A DNA stretch of 64,000 bases from Prinia subflava (taxonomy: Eukaryota > Chordata > Aves > Passeriformes > Cisticolidae): the NCBI RefSeq assembly GCF_021018805.1, contig NC_086254.1, forward strand, positions 31,495,300 to 31,559,299. The letters are read 5' to 3'. The notes below the pieces were generated by a model, which was not told where the DNA came from, did not search any database, and worked only from the letters and a program-made list of their open reading frames with translations. Below, one piece after another: positions 36,501 through 42,629 of this stretch (positions are counted from its first letter, which is position 1; each line of letters opens with the position of its first letter). Made by a program: the position numbers and the translations under genes.

Positions 36501-39500
36501 GCTCAGGCTCTGCTCCCCTCTAAGCTTCACATCAGTGTGCACAGAAAGCCAAGCACCACCGAAACATTGTTTTTAAAGCAAAGAACTGGTTGCCTGTTGC
36601 AACCCCCCAGAGCTCAGCAGAGATCAGAAGTTCTCACAGAAGTTCTGCTCCTGGGGCAGCAGCTGCTCCTCAACACCTGTGACAGTGATGGCACAGCTCC
36701 AAAAGGAGCACCACCACACCAAGGGACGATGGCAGTGGCTGTGCCCAGAGCCCTCTCCTCCTGGCACACTGCAGCTTCAGCCCACGTGCTTGAGGCCACC
36801 TGCAGATGAGCCAGCTGTTCCTCTGTCCCCTCCTGCACTGCCCACCATGCAACAGGAGCTTCCCAAGCTGCAGCCACGGGGGCTGTGCTCCTGCCAACAC
36901 TGTCAGCCATGGAGCCAGGTCCCCCATCCTCACCCACCCCTCCCTGGGACAAACACACGTCTCACTTCTGCACAACCCAGCAAGAGCAGAGAAAGGAGCA
37001 CAGATACTCTGCACTTGCTGTCCATGGAGACAAACCTCTCCAAGACCTGGTCATCCACACAGACAGGCCCCGAGCCCAAAACCTCCATATGTGATATACT
37101 GTCGCTATTCACCTGTTCTGAAATGGATAAAAACCCAGATTCATTCCTACTTAGACAATTAACGTGTATCCAGGGTGGTCTAAAACTCCCTGGTGGTCTC
37201 CAGCTCTCAAGAAACACAAGAACATCCATTACTGCCCCACAAACACAGCAATCTTTGACCTCTAAGTCCCCAGACACCATTTGGTGGAGATGCTGCTCCA
37301 TGTGAAGGAACATCTCACCTCCTGACAGCTGGCTACTCTTCTCACAATGCAAGCTGAGGCCAAACCAGTACCACCACAAAAAGCAAAACCCAGCCTACTG
37401 CTCCCTATGCTGGCATGGGGAGAACTGGATCAGTCATTGCCCATGGCTGAAACTACCTTGAACTGAAAGTGATGAGCTCAACTCCAGATTAGTTCCCCTC
37501 TGGTTCTCACCATGGCAATGTTGACCTCAAGGGGAAGAGCCATGAAGGAATACATTGGTGTATTTGCCACATGAAGTGGAGATGTCACATACCTGGCTTT
37601 TCCCAGGCATCCTCTTTCTGCCCAGAAAGCACATCCAGATAAAAATAGGGAAGCTGGCCAAGAATCCAGTACTGCTGGCCATCGATCCCATGGCTTTGCC
37701 TTGCCTGCCTAGAAACCCAGTCACTATTTGTGTACACAGGCTGATATTTCCAGCTGGAGCCCCACACTTCTGTCCAGGAAGTGTTACAGCAAAGCTCTGC
37801 CCCTCAGCCCTGCAAGCTCAGGGTGCTGGGTGACACCAGAGGAGGGGACTGAGGACAGGGTGAGATGCTCTGGTGAGAGAGGATGCCATGGGGAGAGGCT
37901 CTGGCATCAGAGAGATGGGCTGAAGATACAGCAGCCCTTCAGCCTGATGGTCTCTGAGTCCAGCCAGGCCCACCTTGCCCCCTGGGAGGGTCACAGGTAG
38001 TGTGGGAACACCATGAGCATTGGGAGCCCAGAACGTGGGGAACCCAGAACCCAAAACCAGCAGCTAGACAATTTGCCTGTGGCACAGTAGAGAAGCCCTA
38101 AGGAGTTTTCCTCTGTGGCATTAGAAGAAACACAATCATTTCAGTCCCTGGGGCACTCTCTTTGCATTCACTGGTCTGCTCCTGGATGTCTGCACAGCAC
38201 AAGAATTCCTTGCAGCCACAGCTTTATCATTGTTAGACCCACAGTTCTGGCACAGAAGCTGCAGTTCTCCAGATTTTCCCCAAGTTAAGGTCCCAGGTTA
38301 CAGGGACACCCCCAGGTCTGTCCCCAAATCAATCACCCATGCAGACACCAGTGGGCACCTCTGTCCACCACAGGCACACGTGGGCTGTAGGCTCCTACCC
38401 AGAATCTCCCCAGCAAAACCAACGTTTGCTGTGCCTTAGTTTAAGAACAACTTAAGCCCAGGGTCAATAGAACACTGCTCTCTCCTCCCTCTCACAGTGC
38501 CTCATCACTCCCAGAGGCCATGCTGGGAAAGAGATGGGGGAGCTTCACATCCTCATGATGCTAAAGGAGCCCAAGGCTCCCTCCAGATCTGCCTGGAGAC
38601 ACCACAGGGCAGAAGGTAGAAGGGTCTTAGGGCAAACCAAAACCCCAAACTGGCATTTTGTGGACCTGCCACAGAAATGTGGCCACCATCTCCATGCCCT
38701 TTCCTCATCTAAGCCCCTGCTACTGCTACTGACAGCATCCCATCTTTCCACCTTGGTCCAGCAGCACTTATCAGGAGAGATGACAACCCTTCCCTGGCCT
38801 CAGTCACATCCCTCAGCTGGGGAGGGCCAGTGCCACGGCAGCACCAGCCCTCCCACCACCTGGCCTTTGTGCATGTCCCCTCTTTCTCACATCCAGCACA
38901 GAACAGAGACCCTGTCCTTGTGCTGGTGCACACGGGGGCAGGAAGGGGAATTTAAGAAAACCTGGGAAACCAACAGCAAGGTTAAGAGTGCAGCGCACGC
39001 CAGGTCTCACCCCCTTCCCACTCATCTTTCTCATTTTACACTCAGGTTTCTTTCTTTCCTCTGTCCTCCTTCTCCCCATCCAGCACGGGAACCCGGGGCT
39101 GGTGTGCAGAGGGCAGCGGGGAAGAGGACGGAACTACAGTACGATATTTTGTGTTGGTTTTCCTACTTTTTCACCTTTTCCGTTTGGTCTCATCTGTTGC
39201 TCCGAGGTGCAACCGCAAAAGGGCTCACACTAATCCTGCCTCCTTCCGAGGCTCCCCACAGCCCTTAGGTGCCGCTCGCCAAGGCAGCACCCGGGAAAAC
39301 ACCTTCTTTATCCCAGGGGAAGTTTGGTGCCGAACGGGGATGCGGAAAGTTGGGAGGCGGCGCTGGGCGGGGGCGGTGGCGGGACCGGCCCGCGCATCCC
39401 CCGCGCACACGGCGGCCGCGGCCGGCCCCACGCTGGGACCCGGACCCCTCTTAGCCCCCCAGGCTGCCCGCGGGCAGATCCCGGGCACGGACAGCCTGGA

Positions 39501-39858
39501 AGTTCATTATTTTTCATTATTTTTTTTTCTCCTTCCTCCTGGCCACCGAGCCCCCGAACGGCGGCTCCCGGGAGGGCTCCGGCCCCGCACGCCCGCCCGG
39601 GGAGCGCAGCCCCCCGGCCGCCCCTTCCCGCCGGGCTCCCCCCGCCGCGCACTCACCGGCGCCCTCGACCTTCTCGGAGCCGCGGCTCCAGGTGACCTGC
39701 CGCGTCTCCAGCTTCACCTGGAAAGTTTTCCGCTCGGGTCGCTGCGACTTTTTGGAGTAGAAGAGGGTCATGACGGTGCCCACCTCCAGGCTGCGGCACA
39801 GCTGCGCCGCCTCCGCCTCGCTGGGCGCCCCGGGGCCGCCGCCCGGCCCGGCCGCCAT
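377..39858 (-). CDS. PLCG1: PLCG1, phospholipase C gamma 1 (29 exons; C-terminal exons off the left edge)
   Basis: This enzyme hydrolyses phosphatidylinositol 4,5-bisphosphate to IP3 and diacylglycerol at the plasma membrane, downstream of receptor and non-receptor tyrosine kinases. The spliced frame is open for 1176 codons. The domain order is N-terminal PH (about 20-135), EF-hands (about 140-290), catalytic X half (about 310-455), first half of the split PH (about 480-525), N-SH2 (541-648), C-SH2 (659-747), SH3 (785-842), second PH half (about 850-925), catalytic Y half (about 944-1060) and C2 (about 1062-1176). Catalytic His326 and His371 and the Ca2+ ligands Asn327, Glu356, Asp358 and Glu405 are present; they correspond to human H335, H380, N336, E365, D367 and E414. 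The activating tyrosine is Tyr774 (human Y783), and the SH2 arginines are in FLVRES (577) and FLVRKR (685). The numbering offset to human is mostly 9. About 105 C-terminal residues are missing only because the window ends. Confidence 0.98.
733..847 (-). CDS. PLCG1: PLCG1 exon 28 (C2)
   Basis: It encodes residues 1085-1122 ([20 protein letters not shown], then [15 protein letters not shown]) in the C2 domain. The acceptor is GCTCAG and the donor GTGAGT. Confidence 0.97.
848..2624 (-). other. PLCG1: PLCG1 intron 27
   Basis: A 1.8 kb intron between the C2-coding exons. It contains long chance reading frames on both strands (for example 596-1594 plus), but these have no recognisable domains and run through exon 28 antisense. 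No repeat or RNA gene recognised. Confidence 0.8.
2625..2773 (-). CDS. PLCG1: PLCG1 exon 27
   Basis: It encodes residues 1035-1084 ([20 protein letters not shown], then [20 protein letters not shown]), the end of the Y domain and the first strand of C2. The acceptor is CTCCAG and the donor GTCAGT. Confidence 0.97.
3592..3816 (-). CDS. PLCG1: PLCG1 exon 26 (Y domain core)
   Basis: It encodes residues 960-1034 ([20 protein letters not shown], then [20 protein letters not shown] and [20 protein letters not shown]). The Arg and Tyr of LSRIYPKG are the conserved PIP2-headgroup contacts of the family. The acceptor is CTCCCAG and the donor GTGAGG. At 225 nt this is the longest coding exon. Confidence 0.98.
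4249..4345 (-). CDS. PLCG1: PLCG1 exon 25 (Y domain start)
   Basis: It encodes residues 928-959 ([20 protein letters not shown], then [12 protein letters not shown]), the entry to the catalytic Y half. The acceptor is TTGGCAG and the donor GTGAGC. Confidence 0.97.
4846..5003 (-). CDS. PLCG1: PLCG1 exon 24
   Basis: It encodes residues 875-927 ([20 protein letters not shown], then [20 protein letters not shown] and TADAR), the rest of the split PH domain. The acceptor is CTCACAG and the donor GTGAGG. Confidence 0.98.
5232..5301 (-). CDS. PLCG1: PLCG1 exon 23, ambiguous tandem acceptor
   Basis: It encodes [20 protein letters not shown] and QI, the start of the second half of the split PH domain. 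The donor is GTGAGT. The acceptor reads CAGCAGCAG, so the exon could begin at 5304, 5301 or 5298. I place it at 5301 because human has exactly one residue (His) before LDENSP. Confidence 0.9.
5411..5507 (-). CDS. PLCG1: PLCG1 exon 22 (end of SH3)
   Basis: It encodes residues 819-851 ([20 protein letters not shown], then PTSLEPERE). The WW pair and PSNYV complete the proline-binding face of SH3. The acceptor is TTGCAG and the donor GTGAGT. Confidence 0.98.
5753..5856 (-). CDS. PLCG1: PLCG1 exon 21 (SH3)
   Basis: It encodes residues 785-818 ([19 protein letters not shown], then [15 protein letters not shown]), with the ALFDY core of the SH3 domain. The acceptor is ATTGCAG and the donor GTGAGT. 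Confidence 0.98.
5857..6347 (-). other. PLCG1: PLCG1 intron 20
   Basis: A 491 bp intron between the SH3-coding exon and the exon carrying the activating tyrosines. It contains the perfect inverted repeat at 6211-6251, which is listed separately. Nothing else seen. Confidence 0.8.
6211..6251. repeat. Perfect 16 bp inverted repeat with 9 nt loop in PLCG1 intron 20
   Basis: The left arm atctagaaatgaccat (6211-6226) and right arm atggtcatttctagat (6236-6251) are exact reverse complements. The loop is gagtaacta. It lies about 100 nt upstream, on the plus strand, of the exon 20 donor. Either strand of the transcript could fold into the stem. Confidence 0.95.
6348..6425 (-). CDS. PLCG1: PLCG1 exon 20 (activating tyrosines)
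   Basis: It encodes residues 759-784 ([20 protein letters not shown], then PMPTFK). The three tyrosines are 762, 766 and 774, equivalent to human Y771, Y775 and the activating Y783. It is 26 whole codons between C-SH2 and SH3, with acceptor CCCCAG and donor GTACAC. Confidence 0.98.
6714..6894 (-). CDS. PLCG1: PLCG1 exon 19 (end of C-SH2)
   Basis: It encodes residues 698-758 ([20 protein letters not shown], then [20 protein letters not shown] and EKIGTA), the C-terminal half of C-SH2. The acceptor is CTCCAG and the donor GTGAGT, ending in phase 0. Confidence 0.98.
6895..8020 (-). other. PLCG1: PLCG1 introns 18 and 17
   Basis: Introns at 6895-7508 (614 bp, with a short AT-rich patch near 7015-7045) and 7629-8020 (392 bp). 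No gene, repeat family or RNA recognised. Confidence 0.75.
7509..7628 (-). CDS. PLCG1: PLCG1 exon 18 (C-SH2)
   Basis: It encodes residues 658-697 ([20 protein letters not shown], then [19 protein letters not shown]). Arg685 in FLVRKR is the C-SH2 phosphotyrosine-binding arginine. In human this domain also clamps phospho-Y783 in cis. The acceptor is GCCAG and the donor GTGTGT. Confidence 0.98.
8021..8221 (-). CDS. PLCG1: PLCG1 exon 17 (end of N-SH2)
   Basis: It encodes residues 591-657 ([20 protein letters not shown], then [20 protein letters not shown] and [10 protein letters not shown]), completing N-SH2. The acceptor is CCACAG and the donor GTGAGT. Confidence 0.98.
8520..8707 (-). CDS. PLCG1: PLCG1 exon 16 (N-SH2)
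   Basis: It encodes residues 529-590, including [20 protein letters not shown] and [19 protein letters not shown]. Arg577 in FLVRES is the phosphotyrosine-binding arginine of the N-terminal SH2 domain (human R586). The acceptor is GCCAG and the donor GTGAGG. Confidence 0.98.
8937..9038 (-). CDS. PLCG1: PLCG1 exon 15
   Basis: It encodes residues 495-528 ([17 protein letters not shown], then the acidic [13 protein letters not shown]), the first half of the split PH domain and an acidic linker to the SH2 tandem. The acceptor is TTGCAG and the donor GTGAGG. Confidence 0.98.
9893..10015 (-). CDS. PLCG1: PLCG1 exon 14
   Basis: It encodes residues 454-494 ([16 protein letters not shown], then [20 protein letters not shown]), leaving the X domain and entering the split PH domain. 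It is 41 whole codons with acceptor CCACAG and donor GTATGT. Confidence 0.98.
10448..10616 (-). CDS. PLCG1: PLCG1 exon 13
   Basis: It encodes residues 397-453. [20 protein letters not shown] holds Ca2+ ligand Glu405 (human E414). The exon ends in KRKILIK, whose final Lys453 is the substrate-phosphate contact matching human K462. The acceptor is CCTAG and the donor GTGAAT, ending in phase 0. Confidence 0.97.
11004..11124 (-). CDS. PLCG1: PLCG1 exon 12 (second catalytic His)
   Basis: It encodes residues 357-396. [20 protein letters not shown] carries Ca2+ ligand Asp358 and catalytic His371 (human D367 and H380). The acceptor is TTTCAG and the donor GTGAGT. The join to exon 13 changes human Ser-Glu-Tyr-Pro to Ser-Asp-Phe-Pro. 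Confidence 0.98.
11463..11548 (-). CDS. PLCG1: PLCG1 exon 11
   Basis: It encodes residues 328-356 ([20 protein letters not shown], then RMGCRCIE) of the X domain. Glu356 is the Ca2+ ligand that matches human E365. The acceptor is GGAAG and the donor GTGAGT. Confidence 0.98.
12333..12451 (-). CDS. PLCG1: PLCG1 exon 10 (catalytic His)
   Basis: It encodes residues 289-327, opening the catalytic X domain. [15 protein letters not shown] contains the first catalytic histidine (His326, human H335) and the Ca2+ ligand Asn327. The acceptor is GAGCAG and the donor GTAAGG. Confidence 0.98.
13160..13261 (-). CDS. PLCG1: PLCG1 exon 9
   Basis: It encodes residues 255-288 ([20 protein letters not shown] through [12 protein letters not shown]), the end of the EF-hand lobe. 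It is 34 whole codons with acceptor TTGCAG and donor GTAAGA. Confidence 0.97.
13262..14257 (-). other. PLCG1: PLCG1 intron 8
   Basis: A 996 bp intron with no recognisable repeat or gene. Short chance frames only. Confidence 0.75.
14258..14330 (-). CDS. PLCG1: PLCG1 exon 8
   Basis: It encodes residues 230-254 ([10 protein letters not shown], then [14 protein letters not shown]), matching human AGERPELCRV and SLPEFQQFLLDYQ. The acceptor is TTGTCAG and the donor GTGAGC. With this acceptor the loop after the microexon is four residues shorter than in human. This is the least conserved join in the gene. Confidence 0.88.
14331..15491 (-). other. PLCG1: PLCG1 intron 7
   Basis: A 1.16 kb intron separating exon 8 from the 23 nt microexon. 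It carries a TA-rich microsatellite at 14608-14690 and no other feature I can support. Confidence 0.75.
14608..14690. repeat. TA-rich microsatellite, (TATATATA)CC units
   Basis: About 80 bp of alternating TA broken at regular intervals by CC dinucleotides, then short TA runs ending in a GA run near 14690. It is likely to be length-polymorphic. Confidence 0.92.
15492..15514 (-). CDS. PLCG1: PLCG1 exon 7, 23 nt microexon
   Basis: It encodes MDVPFLE plus two bases, matching human MDLPFLE. The acceptor is TTTTGCAG and the donor GTGGGT. At 23 nt it is the smallest exon in the window, and homology-free gene finders would probably miss it. Confidence 0.93.
15685..15768 (-). CDS. PLCG1: PLCG1 exon 6
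   Basis: It encodes residues 195-222 ([20 protein letters not shown], then LMFSAQKT) in the EF-hand lobe. It is exactly 28 codons, phase 0 at both ends, with acceptor TCCAG and donor GTAAGA. Confidence 0.97.
15769..16802 (-). other. PLCG1: PLCG1 intron 5
   Basis: A 1.03 kb intron whose proximal third is a CR1 fragment (15909-16143). The remainder shows no recognisable feature. Confidence 0.75.
15909..16143 (+). mobile_element. CR1 LINE fragment in PLCG1 intron 5
   Basis: The order of blocks follows the CR1 3' region: GCCTCAAGTTGTGCCAGGG, ATTAGATTGGATATT, CATTGGAACAGGCTCCCCAG, TGGTGGAGTCACC, then GACATGGTTTAGTGGACATG and TTAGAGAGCTTTTCCAA. It is antisense to PLCG1, 5'-truncated and non-coding. 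Confidence 0.9.
16803..16887 (-). CDS. PLCG1: PLCG1 exon 5
   Basis: It encodes residues 166-194 ([19 protein letters not shown], then RFLRERLT) of the EF-hand region. The acceptor is GCCAG and the donor GTGAGT, ending in phase 0. Confidence 0.97.
16888..21143 (-). other. PLCG1: PLCG1 intron 4
   Basis: A 4.3 kb intron between the first EF-hand exons. Most of it is GC-rich sequence without recognisable features. Two AT-richer, non-repetitive blocks (about 18815-18965 and 19400-19720) resemble conserved non-coding DNA. The longest frames (for example 17457-17978 plus) lack domains. Confidence 0.7.
21144..21191 (-). CDS. PLCG1: PLCG1 exon 4
   Basis: This 48 nt exon encodes residues 150-165 ([15 protein letters not shown]), the start of the first EF-hand. 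The acceptor is GCAG and the donor GTAAGG. Confidence 0.97.
21192..21649 (-). other. PLCG1: PLCG1 intron 3
   Basis: A 458 bp intron with nothing recognisable beyond splice signals. Confidence 0.7.
21650..21743 (-). CDS. PLCG1: PLCG1 exon 3
   Basis: It encodes residues 119-149 ([16 protein letters not shown], then APTPLQIE), which is the PH C-terminal helix and the link to the EF-hands. The acceptor is CCACAG and the donor GTGAGG. Human has a Thr and a Met-Glu pair at sites where this copy has Asn and Val-Ala. Confidence 0.97.
21841..21962. repeat. Diverged copy of the intron-1 repeat unit in PLCG1 intron 2
   Basis: The stretch tcccctttctggtaacatt, then gcagatgctctggctggctc, then ctctgcatgtccc matches the unit tandemly repeated at 26101-26525, in the same orientation and order. 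The mid-part is more diverged. The copies are about 4.3 kb apart. Confidence 0.85.
22067..22219 (-). CDS. PLCG1: PLCG1 exon 2
   Basis: It encodes residues 68-118, with the motifs [23 protein letters not shown] and FRLKTLSLQ of the N-terminal PH domain. The acceptor is CTTAG and the donor GTAAAG, phase 1 to phase 1. It is separated from exon 1 by a 17.4 kb intron. Confidence 0.97.
23165..23230 (+). mobile_element. CR1 LINE 3' end fragment in PLCG1 intron 1
   Basis: AGAGCCAGGAATTGGACC, TTATGATCCTGGTAGGTCCC and TCCCAACTCTGGATATTCTA are the CR1 3' terminus, ending in ctatgaatctg. Only about 65 bp are recognisable. Confidence 0.85.
24949..24987. repeat. A-rich simple sequence
   Basis: Three A-runs of about ten bases are broken only by GATTT and GAAAG. 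No flanking target duplication or SINE body is visible, so it may be simple expansion. Confidence 0.8.
25840..26660. promoter_or_regulatory. Intronic CpG-rich block in PLCG1 intron 1
   Basis: CpG density rises sharply over about 25840-26110 and again at 26500-26660, well above the flanking intron. The middle holds a 195 bp tandem repeat. It could be an alternative promoter or enhancer, or simply GC-rich sequence. No transcript can be inferred from sequence alone. Confidence 0.45.
26101..26525. repeat. Tandem repeat of about 195 bp (two full units plus a partial)
   Basis: Units run 26101-26298 (198 bp) and 26299-26490 (192 bp), with a partial third copy to about 26525. Each full unit contains gataacgataa (26139-26149 and 26337-26347) followed by aaggagatggggtttgtgca and the tcccctttct(g/a)gtaacatt block. 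A diverged dispersed copy of part of the unit lies in PLCG1 intron 2. Confidence 0.93.
31061..31081. repeat. (GAG)n microsatellite
   Basis: About seven GAG units in PLCG1 intron 1. Simple sequence. Confidence 0.85.
32131..32171. repeat. Two tandem copies of a 19 bp palindrome
   Basis: ggttttaaagattaaaacc occurs at 32131-32149 and again at 32153-32171, separated by tat. Each copy has perfect 8 bp arms (ggttttaa and ttaaaacc) around aga. Confidence 0.95.
34975..35660. promoter_or_regulatory. AT-rich non-repetitive block, candidate conserved non-coding element
   Basis: About 0.7 kb of AT-rich, non-simple sequence stands out from the GC-rich intron. It contains several TAATT/AATTA homeodomain-like cores (around 35003, 35578, 35618) and TTTGCATTAAT near 35092. 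Embedding in an otherwise GC-rich intron suggests selection or a regulatory role, but only alignment can show this. Confidence 0.35.
36108..36250 (-). mobile_element. CR1 LINE fragment, minus orientation, in PLCG1 intron 1
   Basis: On the plus strand it reads agagaatcatt, then the reverse complement of the CR1 3' region: AAGACCACCCAGCCCAACCA, TTAACCCAGCACTGCCAGG, TCCACCACTGAACCGTGTCC. It is in the same orientation as PLCG1 and non-coding. Confidence 0.88.
39657..39858 (-). CDS. PLCG1: PLCG1 coding exon 1 with start codon
   Basis: It encodes residues 1-67 and starts [16 protein letters not shown], which aligns with the human start (acidic/GAPS motif, then [11 protein letters not shown]). It contains the first strands of the N-terminal PH domain. 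It ends in phase 1 at donor GTGAGT. The ATG at 39858 has G at +4 but C at -3. The same frame stays open for 292 codons upstream, so the start was chosen by alignment and not by an upstream stop. Confidence 0.96.
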
Positions 39859-39921
39859 CGGCGCGGCGAACAAAGGGGAGCGGGAGCGCCCGAGCCCCGC
39901 CGCGCCCCGCGCCACCGCCGC

Positions 39922-40025
39922 GGGAGGGGAGCAGGGGAGGAGGAGGAGGAGAGAGAGCAGGAGGAGGAGAGGGAGAAGGAGGAGGAGCGAGGAACGAGGA
40001 GGGACGAGGGAGGAGAAGGGGCGGA
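39922..40025. repeat. Purine-rich GGA/GA tract beside PLCG1 exon 1
   Basis: About 100 bp of nearly pure purine on the plus strand, mostly GGA and GAG units with a few C interruptions. It lies 64 bp upstream of the PLCG1 ATG on the coding strand. It is simple sequence with no coding evidence. Confidence 0.85.
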
Positions 40026-40085
40026 GCGGGGCCGGCGCGGGGGGCGGGCGCGGGACGCGCAGCGCGGGGGTCGGCGGGGGGAGCG

Positions 40086-40213
40086 CACCCGGTGCTGCGG
40101 GCCGGGGGCTCGGGGTCCGTGGGGAGAACACGCACCCGGTGCTGCGGGCCGGGGGCTCGGGGTCCGTGGGGAGAACACGCACCCGGTGCTGCGGGCCGGA
40201 TGCTCGGGGCCGG
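40086..40213. repeat. 47 bp G-rich minisatellite upstream of PLCG1
   Basis: Two identical 47 bp units (40086-40132 and 40133-40179) start cacccggtgctgcgggccgg. A third, diverged partial copy runs to about 40213. Each full unit contains four G-runs (3, 5, 4 and 4 Gs) at 40099-40124 and 40146-40171 with short loops. Confidence 0.93.
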
Positions 40214-40954
40214 AGCATCCCTGGCCCCCGGGGCAGCGGGGCCTCGGGGCCCCTTGCGTGGTGCGGGATGCCCGTGCCACAAACCACCCAGCGCGCCTGG
40301 GAACCGCGCCATCCTCCGCACCTGGGGGACCGGGGGACCCTACACCCCATGGCAGGGCTGGGGGACCACCCTGCACCCCACAGGTCCCCCTGTGTGCCAC
40401 ACACCCCACAGGATACCTTAGGGCCCGAGCACCCACTGCAGGGTTTGCATGGGATCCTGGCGTGGCACATGTGGGGTCCCAACACTGCATCCCACGGTGG
40501 CTTTTCCTGGGGACAGACCCCTCCGTGTGGCTGCCGCTGGCACCTTAGTGTGGCTTCTTGATGAGGCCAGGTCTGCTTGTGCTGTAGTTTCCTCCACACA
40601 GATCCCAGCTGGGTCCGTGCTGGCATGGAAAGCGGGATGGGGCTGGCAGGGTGGCCTGTGGCAGCCCGGCCCTGGGGGATGTGATGGGAGCCGGGGGTCA
40701 CTGGACACTCTCCAGCTGCTCTCCGGCCCCACAAAAAACAGGGTTAGAGACCACACAAAAGCAGGGTTAGCGAGGGGATAAGTGGTTGAATTGGGAAGCG
40801 TTTCAGTGCAGTTTGCTCCATTCATGTGGTTAAAGCCTGCAATTTCCCTTTCTGTATGCCACTGACCTTCTTCCCTGTGCCCTCCTTTCCATCAGGGCAC
40901 CCCATGGCACACTGGGTGCTCAGGCTGTCCCATTTTTATATATAAATAGGAGTT

Positions 40955-41041
40955 AATGCTTGGACCTGATGATCTTAGAGGATTTTTTCCAACCTAATTG
41001 ATCCTATGATATTTTTTTTCCAAACGTAGTGATTCTGTGAA
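40955..41041 (+). mobile_element. CR1 LINE 3' end fragment
   Basis: GCTTGGACCTGATGATCTTA, then TTTTTTCCAACCTAATTGAT and a degenerate ATTCTGTGAAT tail. It lies just upstream of the PLCG1 promoter and is non-coding. Confidence 0.85.
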
Positions 41042-42051
41042 TACACACACGTACATACACACGTGTCCACAGCCCTATGGCAAGGCAGCCTGTGCTCAGC
41101 AGTCCTTATCTCACCCCCCCAGCTCACAGCTGGGACTGGGAGCGGCATCATTTTCCAAGTGAGGGGCCCATCCCTGAGTGGATCCTGCTTGTGAGCAGCT
41201 CCCTCTGTCCTGTGGCTTCACCTGCCTCCACAGGGACATTCCCCAGCACAATGTGCACACACAGTAGGAGCCCTATGGGGTTGTTTAGGATCCTAGCTGG
41301 CACCTGGGCATCAAACAGGCACGGACAGACACACCAGGGTGAGAGCCCAAACCTGCCCTGACAGAAATGAGGACAGCACTGCAGGATGCTGGGGGTGTGC
41401 TCAGCTGCGCCAGAGCTCTGAGCCTGTGCTTGGTGCTGGCACAGCGCTCTGGGGCTCGTTCTCTCCGGGGTGAGCTGCCGTGGCCACCAGGGAAGCTGCT
41501 CCTGGCTTGTGTAATGGCCTTGCTTGGGACCGGCAGGAAGCAGCAGGCTCCCAGTGGTCTTAAAATAGCAGAGCACTATGGGCACACCCTTGTTTTTGAG
41601 GGCAAAACCTGAGAAGGGAGCGTGGCCACCGAAGAAGCAGAAAAGGTAACTCCCTCGCTCCCAAACACTGCCTGTTCCTGCTGATGGGGAGCACCCAGCA
41701 AGGTGTGTCCTCAGCTCTGGAGCTCCAGGAGGCTGGGACCAGCTCGTGGAGGATGTGGTTTCCAGTGGGTTGTTTGTGATGGATAATTTTTATTTTCCAA
41801 GTTTGACTGATCACCTCTCAGCCTGGCATTAGCTCTCTGTGTCTAAGATGCTGCATGCCAAGGAATTTCACTGGTTGACAGCACAGGAAATTTGACAGCC
41901 TTTGTGTGCCTGCTGCCTGGCAGCCCCATTTGGTGGTCCCAGCTCCTGTACCAGCCAGGCTGTGAACAATCACCTTTCCCCCCCTAAGGGCAGCAAAATT
42001 ATATATCTTAAATTATATATCTTCCATTATATTCCTTCCTTTTGAAGAAAG

Positions 42052-42097
42052 CATTATATTCTTGCTTTTGCTATTCATTATATTCTTGCTTTTGAAC
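42052..42097. repeat. Direct duplication of a 19-mer in an AT-rich patch
   Basis: cattatattcttgcttttg occurs at 42052-42070 and 42079-42097, in a patch (42000-42100) that also repeats attatatatctt and cattatattcctt variants. Confidence 0.85.
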
Positions 42098-42629
42098 AAA
42101 TTCCCTGGATTGCATTCATCATATGGTGTGGAAGCCTGGGGGTTCTGCAATCTCCCCTTGCAGTTCTCCCACCTCGGGGAAAAGGGGGATTTTCCCCTCA
42201 GAGTGGCCCCAGCACCTCCCCCTTCACAGTTCCTGAGCACGGGATGCCATCCCCCATATCCTGCAGGATTCGTGGAGCAGCTGCATCCTCCCACCAGGAG
42301 CAGGCCACCGGCCAGGTGACCTCTGGCTTAAGGACAGCCCCAGGCATGCTCAAGGCCTGTGGAACAAAATCCAGGGAAGCAGCGCTCTGAGGCCACCCCA
42401 CAGGCAAGTGTGGGGGGTCCCTGCAGCCCAGCGTCCCTCTGGCCCCGGTGTCTGGGCACGGGTGCCTCCCTCTCCCTGGACACCGGGCATTGACAGGAGG
42501 TGCCCGATGCTCACCCGGAGCGGTGCAGTCCCTGGAGAGACGCCCCTCTCCGGGTTATTTATTCATTCCTGCCTGCTCCGGGCTGCGTAAAGACAACACC
42601 AGCTGAGAAAATCACCCCGGGGGAAAGAA

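Larger units (their letters stand above)
22220..39656 (-). other. PLCG1: PLCG1 intron 1 (17.4 kb)
   Basis: This is the large first intron. It holds CR1 fragments (23165-23230, 36108-36250), a CpG-rich block (25840-26660) with a tandem repeat (26101-26525), A-rich runs (22650, 24949-24987, 25288), a GAG microsatellite (31061-31081), paired palindromes (32131-32171) and an AT-rich block (34975-35660). Long open frames such as 23772-24836 minus have no recognisable domain, no splice context and biased composition, so I do not call a gene here. Confidence 0.8.
39270..40330 (-). promoter_or_regulatory. PLCG1: PLCG1 CpG-rich, TATA-less promoter region
   Basis: Sequence around coding exon 1 is dense in CpG and GC. 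GC-box-like cores occur near 39366 (gggcgggggcgg) and 40020 (ggggcggagcgg and gggcggg, up to about 40050). I see no TATA box within about 200 bp upstream of the ATG, as expected for a broadly expressed signalling gene. The transcription start cannot be fixed from sequence alone; the 5' UTR is probably short and runs through the purine-rich tract, read as CCT-rich on the transcript strand. Confidence 0.75.

Noticed and set aside
36679..37305. 208-codon plus-strand frame in PLCG1 intron 1
   Set aside because: No domain, no splice sites and biased composition; overlapped by comparable frames in other phases.
39151..40548. 465-codon open frame on the plus strand across the PLCG1 promoter
   Set aside because: It runs antisense through PLCG1 exon 1 and the purine and 47 bp repeats. 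Its composition is repeat-driven (Arg/Glu runs), and it has no recognisable domain. Stop-poor GC-rich DNA explains it.
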